Source: an uncultured Anaerolineae bacterium
GTDB lineage: Bacteria; Chloroflexota; Anaerolineae; Promineifilales; Promineifilaceae
Direction of reading: 5' to 3'
Assembly (NCBI GenBank): GCA_905479495.1
Contig: CAJQMR010000035.1
Coordinates: 1-36,400, forward strand
Length of the DNA stretch: 36,400 nt
A program made the position numbers and the translations under genes. Shown here in pieces: positions 24,401-31,586 of the stretch (position 1 is its first letter; each line of letters starts with the position of its first letter). The notes under the pieces are model-generated. The model searched no databases, was not told the DNA's origin, and saw nothing but the letters and a program-made list of their open reading frames with translations.

Positions 24401-24868
24401 TTAAAGAACGCGGGCAAATTGGATGAGTTGTTGGCAAAAGGCCTCTAAGGGTTGGCCGTTCTGGCGCCAAATTTTGTCTGAGGTATCGATAAAGAGATTG
24501 GCCTGCCGTAAAGCGGTTTCAGCTTCTGACAAGATGGCAATACGGCCGTTGGCGCAATCAAGACTGCGATATTCCTTGACTTGTTGATGGAAACCTGGGG
24601 CCATGATTAAATTGGTGACACATTCATAGCTGCCAGGAATAATGATGAGGCGAAACTGAACCTGGATGTCCAATTCATTGAGCGAATAATCTGGAACGAC
24701 CATTAAACCATGTTGCCCGGACGTTGTTTGTTTTGAGACGCCAAGTAGGGAAGTGGGCAAGCCAGCGGCCCGCATTTGGCTCAGGCAATAGACAACCTTA
24801 TTCTCGGCAAAACCAGAGCCGATGAGGATGGCAACATTGTTATTATGGGTTTGAGCTGTTGAAATCAT
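24401..24868 (-). CDS. DJ-1/PfpI-like protein without nucleophilic Cys
   Basis: 155 residues, short for the family (about 170-200). NVAILIGSGFAENKVVYCLSQM (10-31), GLMVVPDYSLNEL, and RLIIIPGSYE followed by a helix match the class-I glutamine-amidotransferase-like DJ-1/PfpI fold. The family elbow (usually AICxG) reads IAILSEAETAL here, so Ser replaces the Cys nucleophile. Residues C-terminal to it are reduced. It is probably a noncatalytic or altered-activity member. A possible role as a small sensor domain is speculation. The ATG at 24868 has no clear Shine-Dalgarno. Confidence 0.6.
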   Translation of the reverse strand: MISTAQTHNNNVAILIGSGFAENKVVYCLSQMRAAGLPTSLLGVSKQTTSGQHGLMVVPDYSLNELDIQVQFRLIIIPGSYECVTNLIMAPGFHQQVKEYRSLDCANGRIAILSEAETALRQANLFIDTSDKIWRQNGQPLEAFCQQLIQFARVL

Positions 24869-25243
24869 ATCAGTTTACACCAAGAACATATGCTGGTATG
24901 ATTGAGAAGTCTAAGGAGGCTTGTTTTGATGAAAAAAGGCTCCTCCCCCACCTCCCCGATTCTCATAACATTGGGCACGAAAATGAGAAAAGAGTCTGAC
25001 AACGAGGTTGATGAAATTATAACAAGATGTTCGATGGCTTGTTTTTCGTAAACCAGTGATTCTTTGCGTTTTTGTGCGATTTCTTGCAGCAAACTGCTAA
25101 TTTTTGCGCTAGCCGTTCTCCGAATTAACTGGCTTCGGCAAAAAGGCTTAGAAAGTTTGCTGACTAAATGAATAAATTTTAGGGAGACGGGTGCAAAAGA
25201 TTCTGGTGCCTTTGTATTTGTTCAAAATCAGTGGGAAACAGAG
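24869..25243. other. Gene-free intergenic segment before the STAND operon
   Basis: 375 nt between divergent genes. A 75-codon minus-strand frame abuts the DJ-1-like start but lacks a ribosome site and any recognisable text. The segment is AT-rich toward the plus-strand gene and probably holds both promoters. No repeat or ACGGCCGT is seen. Confidence 0.6.
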
Positions 25244-26665
25244 ATGTCACAATCATCTATCAGTGAAGCACAAACAGTTTATGATGCTGTACGGAAAGCC
25301 TTAAGCAGTTGGGGCAAGCAAAATGCCGATCCTGAAACATTGCTGGATCATTTGCTGGCTGTGCAAGCAGCACAGGAAGCTTTGAATGCCGGAGATAATC
25401 CAGCGCTGCTGCGGGCGGCTACGAATCAGGTGCTGAAAGATGCTATTGAAGATTTGGAAAAGCAAAATGCCCGCCCTGCCAAAGTATTGCGGCTGCGCTT
25501 TGCCGAGAAACAGGCTATCCAAGAGGTAGCGCATGCCATGAACTTCAGTACCCACCAGATTAGCCGTATGCAGCGGGATGGTATTGAGCAGCTGGTGGAG
25601 ATTTTGCAGGGGCGAGAACAGGATATCAAGCGTACGCGGGCTCAATCGTTAGAAAGCTTACTGCCGCCGCCCACTTTTTCGCGTTTGTTTGGGGTTGAGG
25701 ATTTGTGCGGGTCATTGATGGAACAGCTGACTGTTTCAGGCCCACCGTGGGTCGTGGCGCTGGTGGGCATGGGGGGATTGGGGAAAACGGCCGTTGCTAA
25801 CCACATCACCCGTCTGCTTATTCAACAGCTTCTGTTTACTCACATTGTCTGGATCAAGGCAGCCTCTCCTCATTCAATTAGTGGGCAGTCCTCCTCGCCC
25901 AGCCTCACTTATGAAAAAATTGTCAATGAACTACTGACGCATCTATTTCCAGGGGCAGCAGCGCCATTGTCTTTGCCTGAACGTGAGGTGCGGGTGCGAC
26001 AAGCTTTGAAAAGCAAGATGTATTTGGTGGTGATCGATAACTTAGAGGCTGCCGAGGACACGTCGTTTTTGCTGAATCATTTACAGGATTTGGCTAATCC
26101 CTCCAAATTTATATTGACCACCCGCACGCGGGCTGCCAAGCAAGCGGCCGTTTTAGACGTGTCTTTGGATGAACTTGGTTTTACTGACAGTGCGCTGCTT
26201 ATGCGCCATCATGCGGCGGAAAGTGGTGTGGATGCTGTTGCCGAGGCAACCGATGAAGATTTGAAGCAGATTTATTTGCAAACAGGCGGCAATCCATTTG
26301 CCATCAAAATTGTGGTCAACTTACTGGATGTGCTGCCGTTGAATCGGTTGTTGGTCGGCCTTACGCGGAATCATCCTGGCCAGGTGATGGAGATGTACAA
26401 ACATATCTTTTGGCAAACCTGGCAGACGTTGAGTGAAAACGGCCGTAAACTTTTACAAGCTATGCCCCTGGCCCTAGAATCGGCTGATGTGGATTATCTG
26501 CTTACCATTAGTGCGTTGTCTGAAAGTGAGATATGGCCAGCCATCGAAGAATTACGCCAGCGCTCATTATTGGAAGTGGAAGGTGGACTGCATGAGAAAC
26601 GGTACGGAATTCACCGTTTAACGGATACTTTTTTAAGAACAGAAATTATTCATTTTCCCCTTTAA
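25244..26665 (+). CDS. STAND NB-ARC ATPase with N-terminal sigma-factor-like HTH
   Basis: 473 residues. Residues about 76-120 (ARPAKVLRLRFAEKQAIQEV, then MNFSTHQISRMQRDGIEQL) look like a sigma-70 region-4 helix-turn-helix. The NB-ARC module follows: Walker A GMGGLGKT (175-182), Walker B LVVIDNLE (261-268), FILTTRTR (289-296) and a GLPL-like GGNPFAIK. A winged helix ends the protein with no fused repeats. It is thus an NTP switch with a DNA-binding head, likely to be opened by a signal and then act on transcription or assemble an oligomer. The sensor is probably the TPR protein starting 20 nt downstream. STAND proteins with separate TPR partners occur in Chloroflexota and Actinomycetota. The target is unknown. 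Confidence 0.8.
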   Translation: MSQSSISEAQTVYDAVRKALSSWGKQNADPETLLDHLLAVQAAQEALNAGDNPALLRAATNQVLKDAIEDLEKQNARPAKVLRLRFAEKQAIQEVAHAMNFSTHQISRMQRDGIEQLVEILQGREQDIKRTRAQSLESLLPPPTFSRLFGVEDLCGSLMEQLTVSGPPWVVALVGMGGLGKTAVANHITRLLIQQLLFTHIVWIKAASPHSISGQSSSPSLTYEKIVNELLTHLFPGAAAPLSLPEREVRVRQALKSKMYLVVIDNLEAAEDTSFLLNHLQDLANPSKFILTTRTRAAKQAAVLDVSLDELGFTDSALLMRHHAAESGVDAVAEATDEDLKQIYLQTGGNPFAIKIVVNLLDVLPLNRLLVGLTRNHPGQVMEMYKHIFWQTWQTLSENGRKLLQAMPLALESADVDYLLTISALSESEIWPAIEELRQRSLLEVEGGLHEKRYGIHRLTDTFLRTEIIHFPL

Positions 26666-26684
26666 CGGATGCGTTTAACATCTT

Positions 26685-27914
26685 ATGAGTACAGACGCCG
26701 CAAATTCACCAGACCCGTCAGTTAAAACAAGTCCGCAATTTATTCAAAGCATTCGGGCTGGGCTGCGCTATTGGCAGCAAAAAACGGAAGCGCTGGGACC
26801 AGAGCAGGTGCACTGGCTGGATCAGCGCCGCAAAAATCTGCATCAGGCCATTCTGTTTGGCCTCAACCAGCCGGAAACCTGGGAGGATACGGCTCAGCTG
26901 CTGCTGCAAGCGTTTGATTTTAGCGAATGGCGCGGCTATTGGCCGGAATGGATTCCGGTGTTGGAGCAGGCGCTGGCCAATGGCCCAGAAACGGAGACGG
27001 TTTTATACGGCCGTCTGCAAAATCGCCTGGGCCAGTTTTATCGTTTAGACAATCGCCTGCCTGAAGCTGACATTCAGCACAGAGCAGCCCTCGATTTAGC
27101 GCAACGGTTGGTGAATAATGAACTGCTGGTAATTACCTACAATTGTTTGGCCGAATATCACTTGAGCCAAGGGAATGTGGCCCAGACGCGAGAGTATGGG
27201 CAGGCAACACTTGATCTGGCCCAAACAGTGCCCAGTTTGGAGCGTATGGTGGCGTTTGCCCACCTAAGTTTGGGGAAAATTGAAGAATTTGTTGGAAATT
27301 GGTCGGCAGCGATTACCCATTACCAACAAGCGAATCGGATATGGCGCAAACTGGATTATCACACATATCTGGCTCGATCTTGGGTTGAATTAGGAAATGT
27401 ATATTCAAATACAAATGAATTTGGTCTGGCACAAGAAGCCTATGAAGAAGCCCTGGCGATTATTAAACTCACCAACAACGATAAGGATAAAGCACAGATT
27501 AACATAGCATTGGGAACGCTGTATTATCGTCAGGAAAAATGGGACCAGGCAGAAAGAGTCTTCTTGGAAATTGACGCGGTCACGTTACGTGAGCAAAATG
27601 AATTTGGTTTGCTTGGCTTTTTATACAACAATCTGGGCAACGTCTATTTAAAAATGGGTCGGTGGGAAAAAGCGTCAGAATATTTAATTCTGGCTATTGA
27701 AATCTTTCGACAGAGGGAGAATGAGCTGGCCTTAGGTAATAGTTTGGGGACTTTAGCATCCGTTTATGAACAGGAAGGTAAACAGGAAAAGGCTCTTCAA
27801 TTGTATGATAGGGCCATTAAATTGCTGCAAAGATTTCCAGAGAGCCAATGGGCCCAAAAATTATCGGAGGAATTTGGGCTGCAGCGTGAACAACTGCTGC
27901 ATAGAGAAGGATGA
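26685..27914 (+). CDS. TPR-repeat protein, likely sensor partner of the NB-ARC ATPase
   Basis: 409 residues. The first about 120 residues are helical and resemble the linker seen before TPRs in fused STAND proteins (IRAGLRYWQQKTEALG). From about 120 several TPR-type helix pairs repeat: YGRLQNRLGQFYRLDNRLPE, SLGKIEEFVGNWSAAITHY, ELGNVYSNTNEFGLAQEAYE, ALGTLYYRQEKWDQAERVF, NNLGNVYLKMGRWEKASEYL and TLASVYEQEGKQEKALQLYD. This gives at least six units and a superhelical ligand surface. It begins 20 nt after the NB-ARC stop and ends at a strong hairpin, so the two form one operon. The C-terminal third is more AT-rich than the N-terminal part. The usual NB-ARC-TPR fusion appears to be split here into two polypeptides. 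Confidence 0.82.
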   Translation: MSTDAANSPDPSVKTSPQFIQSIRAGLRYWQQKTEALGPEQVHWLDQRRKNLHQAILFGLNQPETWEDTAQLLLQAFDFSEWRGYWPEWIPVLEQALANGPETETVLYGRLQNRLGQFYRLDNRLPEADIQHRAALDLAQRLVNNELLVITYNCLAEYHLSQGNVAQTREYGQATLDLAQTVPSLERMVAFAHLSLGKIEEFVGNWSAAITHYQQANRIWRKLDYHTYLARSWVELGNVYSNTNEFGLAQEAYEEALAIIKLTNNDKDKAQINIALGTLYYRQEKWDQAERVFLEIDAVTLREQNEFGLLGFLYNNLGNVYLKMGRWEKASEYLILAIEIFRQRENELALGNSLGTLASVYEQEGKQEKALQLYDRAIKLLQRFPESQWAQKLSEEFGLQREQLLHREG

Positions 27915-27915
27915 A

Positions 27916-27946
27916 AACGGCCTGACAGCCTGGCTGTCAGGCCGTT
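27916..27946 (+). terminator. Terminator hairpin of the NB-ARC/TPR operon
   Basis: A 15-bp perfect inverted repeat (AACGGCCTGACAGCC-T-GGCTGTCAGGCCGTT) starts 2 nt after the TPR stop. GC-rich and strong; no long T-run follows. Confidence 0.8.
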
Positions 27947-28030
27947 CTGAGAACTATGATGTTTACTTTGCTAACCGGAACAGTTGGTTGAGGACGAGGT
28001 GCTACAATCAGCAAACACAATTTAAGGTAA

Positions 28031-28061
28031 AAAAGCTCAACAGGGAACCTGTTGAGCTTTT
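28031..28061 (-). terminator. Rho-independent terminator of the small peptide gene
   Basis: Arms 28031-28044 and 28048-28061 pair perfectly over 14 bp around GAA (GCTCAACAGG/CCTGTTGAGC core). On the minus strand the stem ends in TTTTTT, so it serves the peptide gene at 28085-28222. Confidence 0.85.
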
Positions 28062-28084
28062 AAACTACGTGAAGATTGGTTATG

Positions 28085-28222
28085 TTAGCCGCCGCAAGCT
28101 GTAGTGTTTGGAGTGCCGCAATCGGCAAACACAGGGGCGCTAATGGTGGAACCGGCTAACATTAGAGCCAGCGTGGCGGCAGCGAGCAGATAGACGACTT
28201 TACGACGAATTGCGATAGACAT
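28085..28222 (-). CDS. 45-residue secreted two-cysteine peptide precursor
   Basis: The minus-strand ATG at 28222 is preceded by AAAGGAAG. It encodes 45 residues: a basic start (MSIAIRRKVVYLL), a hydrophobic core (AAATLALMLAG) and a signal-peptidase-type end SAPVFA. The predicted mature part is only DCGTPNTTACGG, with two cysteines seven residues apart that could form a disulfide. The gene has its own intrinsic terminator 24 nt downstream. It is below the size used by ORF callers. No family is recognised. It lies between two STAND/AAA regulator genes, so a signal peptide, a bacteriocin-like product or an envelope stress peptide are candidate roles, all inference. A larger precursor decayed to this size is the alternative. 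Confidence 0.7.
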   Translation of the reverse strand: MSIAIRRKVVYLLAAATLALMLAGSTISAPVFADCGTPNTTACGG

Positions 28223-28446
28223 GGTTTTCTTCCTTTACCAATACGGTAGATAGCGACTTTGTGCTAAGTTGGCCGCGATGGGAACGGCCGTTTCCCAGCC
28301 ACCAAAATTCACAAAGCCATTGATTTGAAAACTGTCTGCGCAGACAAGAAAACCATACTTTTTTCGTGCCAAAACATCCTGATAGAAGGCTGAAGATCGG
28401 TTGATCATTCGCTGATCGAAGACAACTTAAGCAGTAAGAGGGGAAT

Positions 28447-29829
28447 ATGAGCGACAATGTGGAATCGCCGAGAGGGGGGCGTTTCTGGCCTGGTTTTCGC
28501 CAGGAAGTGTTGGGCTGCTTGCGCCACTGGTTGGCAGTGGGGACCAGCGGTGCCCTGGTGGGACTGGCTGGCGCAGGAAAGTCAAACTTACTTCTTTATC
28601 TGGCGCGTTATCCAAAGCAACTTGTGCAGGGAAGCAATGCTTCTTTTGCTGCTTTTGTAACGATTGACCTGAATCTCCTGGTGGATCGACAGCCAACCAC
28701 GCTCTATCGCTTAATTTTGCGTGGATTCTGGCAGCAGCGGCAGCGCTTTTCTGAATCGGTACGGCCGTTGTTGGAACGGCTGTATGAAGAATACAAATGG
28801 AGCAACGATCTGTTTTTGGTGCAAACGGCCGTGCATGATTTGCTGGTAGCGGTTGAGCAGCAGGGCGGTCAGGTTGTGCTTATTCTGGATCAGTTTGACC
28901 ATTTTTGCCGGGCGGCTTCTCCAGAACTCACCATGCTGCTGCGCAGTTTGCGCGATGGCTTTCGCGAGACGCTAATCTACTTTGTGAGCATGCGTCAGGC
29001 TGTCATCTACATGCCGGAGCCTGATATTCTGGGAGACCTGTATCAGCTGCTTGATACGCATGTTTGCTGGGTGGGAGCCATGCGTCCGGCAGACGCCAAA
29101 ATGTTTGTTGTTCAGGCATTCGAGCGGGCCAGCCAGCAAGCTTCTGACGCAGAGATTGACCTGCTGATAGACCTCACCGGTGGGTATCCTGCTTTGCTCA
29201 AGGCGGCTTGTGCCTGGTGGTTAACAACGGCGAAACGGCCGTCTCTCGCGCAGTGGCGTGTTGTTTTGCGAAATCATGCCCCTATCCAAAATCGCCTGAA
29301 AGATGTTTGGCGGGATTTGACCCAGGAGGAGCGTTGGCTTTTAGCGGAACTCCAAAATGGGCACCAGACGGCAGATAAGTTAGCGGCAAAGACGCTGCGG
29401 CAGTTAGGTTACCGTGGTTTGTGTGAGGAGGGGGAGAGTGGTTGGCAAGTGAAAGGACAGCTGCTGCATGATTTTGTGCAAACGGCCGTCAAGCGGGGGC
29501 TGGGGCGTATCTGGCAAAAAGAATTAACGGGTGAACTGTTTCAGGGCAGTCAGCGCATTGAGGGGTTACGGCCGTTAGAGGAAGCCTTGCTCACGTTTCT
29601 GGTCAATCATCCCTATAAATTCCATACCAAAACAGACCTCATTCGGCATGTGTGGCCAGAGGGGACATACATTGAGGGTGTCACAGACGACAGCTTGTAT
29701 CAGGCCGTGCGTGGGGTACGCCAGAAGATAGAGCCCAAAACGGCCGAATCAAACGTCTATTTATTGACTAAGCGGGGCGTGGATGAAGGTGGGTATCAAT
29801 TTTTTCCAGAAGGTCATCCAACGGACTAA
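28447..29829 (+). CDS. AAA/STAND ATPase with C-terminal OmpR-type winged helix
   Basis: 460 residues. Walker A GLAGAGKS (39-46), Walker B VVLILDQFD (143-151) and a sensor-like ETLIYFVSMR follow the pattern of AAA_16/STAND ATPases. Residues about 375-455 form a winged helix of the OmpR/PhoB C-terminal type (LTFLVNHPYKFHTKTDLIRHVWP, then DDSLYQAVRGVRQKIEP and YLLTKRGVDEGGYQF). Here the DNA-binding domain is at the C-terminus of an ATPase rather than behind a receiver, so NTP binding probably gates transcription. AGAGGGG precedes the ATG. It diverges from the secreted-peptide gene over 224 nt and could regulate it. The last 4 nt overlap the 3' end of the HD gene. Confidence 0.85.
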   Translation: MSDNVESPRGGRFWPGFRQEVLGCLRHWLAVGTSGALVGLAGAGKSNLLLYLARYPKQLVQGSNASFAAFVTIDLNLLVDRQPTTLYRLILRGFWQQRQRFSESVRPLLERLYEEYKWSNDLFLVQTAVHDLLVAVEQQGGQVVLILDQFDHFCRAASPELTMLLRSLRDGFRETLIYFVSMRQAVIYMPEPDILGDLYQLLDTHVCWVGAMRPADAKMFVVQAFERASQQASDAEIDLLIDLTGGYPALLKAACAWWLTTAKRPSLAQWRVVLRNHAPIQNRLKDVWRDLTQEERWLLAELQNGHQTADKLAAKTLRQLGYRGLCEEGESGWQVKGQLLHDFVQTAVKRGLGRIWQKELTGELFQGSQRIEGLRPLEEALLTFLVNHPYKFHTKTDLIRHVWPEGTYIEGVTDDSLYQAVRGVRQKIEPKTAESNVYLLTKRGVDEGGYQFFPEGHPTD

Positions 29830-30668
29830 TATTCGCTGTGTTCCACATCAAATACATGGGAATGGAGATTGGCTATCCACTGCTTGCCCTCTTGCGTTTT
29901 GCGCAGGTAATAGAGGGCGTCTTGGATGTGCGGCCGTACCACTTGCCAGTAAAACTTGGTGTAGTTTTGCCGCATGTGGCCGGGGCTGGTGTAGCCGATG
30001 CGCTCGTTTTCTCCAGTTTCTTCAAACTCATGAAACAGGGCTGGAATTTTACGCAAATAGTCAGGGTCACCCAGCTGGCCGATGAAATCGGCCGCGCGCA
30101 CCAGGGCAGCATAGCTGCTGGTCTCCTGGTAAAACGGATCGTCTTTGGGCATCGGGAAGCGGGTCATTTCGATATAAGTGGCAATGGTTTTGGCATCGAC
30201 CTGGCTAACGAGCGCGTTGCCAAAACGCTCCATCACGAATAGTTTGCTGCGGTTCACATGGTAGGGCGTGAGGGCCGCGTCTGTGCTGCCAAAGGGGAGC
30301 TGAATCGTTTCATCATTTTCACCAGTTGCATAACGGCCGTTTCCATCCAAACGACAAACACCTTTCACATAGCCAATGTCGTGGCAGAGCAGGGCCATCA
30401 TAAAGTGGAGCCAGTCGCTGGGGGTAATGCCGCCTTCGCAAAGGTGCTTCCCTTTAAGAATAGCTTGCCCAACGAGCGTGACCATGATGGTATGATCGAC
30501 ATTGTGGTAGAGGGCGTCTGAGTTGGCGATGTTTTCCAGCGCTAACCGCCCGGTCCACTCCAAGATATTGGCATTTTGTGGCTCCATCAGGCTGTAAGTT
30601 TGCGTATAGGCATCCTTTAACGCCTGCACAAAATGTTCGATCGTTAAACTTTGCAAATTAAGCATCAT
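29826..30668 (-). CDS. HD-domain metal-dependent phosphohydrolase
   Basis: 280 residues. The HD signature is spread as YHNVDHTIMV (about 54-63; first His), LLCHDIGY (His-Asp pair) and a late Asp in RAADFIGQLGDPDY. Helices between them fit the HD/PDEase fold, which hydrolyses phosphomonoester or phosphodiester bonds of nucleotides. The specific nucleotide, including (p)ppGpp or cyclic nucleotides, cannot be assigned. No partner domain is fused. Adjacent ATG codons at 30668 and 30665 are both possible starts, and no strong Shine-Dalgarno separates them. The gene converges with the AAA-wHTH gene, overlapping its stop by 4 bp. Confidence 0.85.
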   Translation of the reverse strand: MMLNLQSLTIEHFVQALKDAYTQTYSLMEPQNANILEWTGRLALENIANSDALYHNVDHTIMVTLVGQAILKGKHLCEGGITPSDWLHFMMALLCHDIGYVKGVCRLDGNGRYATGENDETIQLPFGSTDAALTPYHVNRSKLFVMERFGNALVSQVDAKTIATYIEMTRFPMPKDDPFYQETSSYAALVRAADFIGQLGDPDYLRKIPALFHEFEETGENERIGYTSPGHMRQNYTKFYWQVVRPHIQDALYYLRKTQEGKQWIANLHSHVFDVEHSEY

Positions 30669-30810
30669 CTGATTAATCCGTTTTATTGAATAGGTTTGTG
30701 GATCGCAACGACAATTTCGTGACTAATAAGATACAAGCCTATGCGGCGATTGTCTAGCAAAGGAAGCAAATTCTAAGTGAAAAATGGCGAATGAAGGGGG
30801 CATGCGCTGG

Positions 30811-31482
30811 CTATCGGGTAATTTCGGCGGCACGGATGGTGAAGTTTTCAAAGCTAACCTGAACAGACCCGTCTTCTGAGCCGCTGGCGGCAAACCCGAC
30901 TAAACCCTGCGTAAAACGGGCGTCTGTGCCCTCGGCTACCAGCTGATTGTTCACATACAATGCCAAATAGTCTCCAGCGCAAATCGCGCGCAGCTGGTTG
31001 GATCGCTCACCCTGACGTACCGCATTGCTCGGTGCCCAATCGACAATAGGGGAAGATAAATTGCGCTCTACGCGCCGGATGGAAACCAGGCCATCGCCAC
31101 TGATGAGGAAATAGTATCCATTCCGGCTGTCGCCGCCGCTGGCACGGCAAACAAGACCGTAGGCATTGTTGCGCTCTGCAGAAAGCTGGCGAACGGCCGT
31201 TTCCAGCACGACATCCTCGTACACACTCTCCGCAAAGCTCCAAACATAGCTGGCCGAGTTAGAACTAAGTTCGTAGCCTTCGTTGGTTAGCTGAACGGCC
31301 GTTCCCGCTTCCATATCCAGCATTTCTGACCATTCATCCTGGCTGGTAAAATCTGTTTCCAGCAGAACTTCCTCCACTGCCACCTCTTCAGCGGGGCTGC
31401 CGGCACAGCCTGCCAGCACAAAAGGCAGGAGAGCGAACAGCAATAAGAAGATGAATCTTTGGTCAAAGCGAATTTTTTGCAT
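30811..31482 (-). CDS. Lipoprotein with LamG/DUF1080-like jelly-roll domain
   Basis: 223 residues from the ATG at 31482 (MQKIRFDQRFIFLLLFALL). A lipoprotein signal ends at LAGC (about 25), followed by an acidic linker (EEVAVEEV). The remainder, with TDFTSQDEWSEM, NNAYGLVCRA, NGYYFLISGDGLVSIRR, DYLALYVNNQLVAEG and GLVGFAASGS, is the concanavalin-like jelly roll common in DUF1080/LamG proteins. It is a carbohydrate-binding or sensory surface protein, with no catalytic residues evident. An earlier start (31551) would read through the upstream hairpin repeat and is rejected. It is downstream of purH on the same strand but separated by that hairpin. Confidence 0.75.
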   Translation of the reverse strand: MQKIRFDQRFIFLLLFALLPFVLAGCAGSPAEEVAVEEVLLETDFTSQDEWSEMLDMEAGTAVQLTNEGYELSSNSASYVWSFAESVYEDVVLETAVRQLSAERNNAYGLVCRASGGDSRNGYYFLISGDGLVSIRRVERNLSSPIVDWAPSNAVRQGERSNQLRAICAGDYLALYVNNQLVAEGTDARFTQGLVGFAASGSEDGSVQVSFENFTIRAAEITR

Positions 31483-31497
31483 AGTAAATGAATAAAA

Positions 31498-31577
31498 ACA
31501 GAGACACAGAGCTGCTCTGTGCTTCTCTGAGCTGCACAGAGAATTTTGCAAAACTCTTTTAGCTCTGTGTCCTCTGT
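31498..31577. terminator. Hairpin after purH (ACAGAG-ACACAGAGCT...)
   Basis: Arms 31498-31513 and 31561-31577 pair with one bulge (AGCTCTGTGT-C-CTCTGT). A second short AGCT/CTCTG stem lies inside. It sits between the purH stop and the lipoprotein start. Confidence 0.65.
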
Positions 31578-31586
31578 GGCTAACGG

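Noticed and set aside
24865..25092. 75-codon minus-strand gene
   Set aside because: No ribosome site and no recognisable motif; it overlaps the DJ-1-like start.
31483..31551. N-terminal extension of the jelly-roll lipoprotein
   Set aside because: It would translate the intergenic hairpin repeat and put the signal peptide inside the protein.
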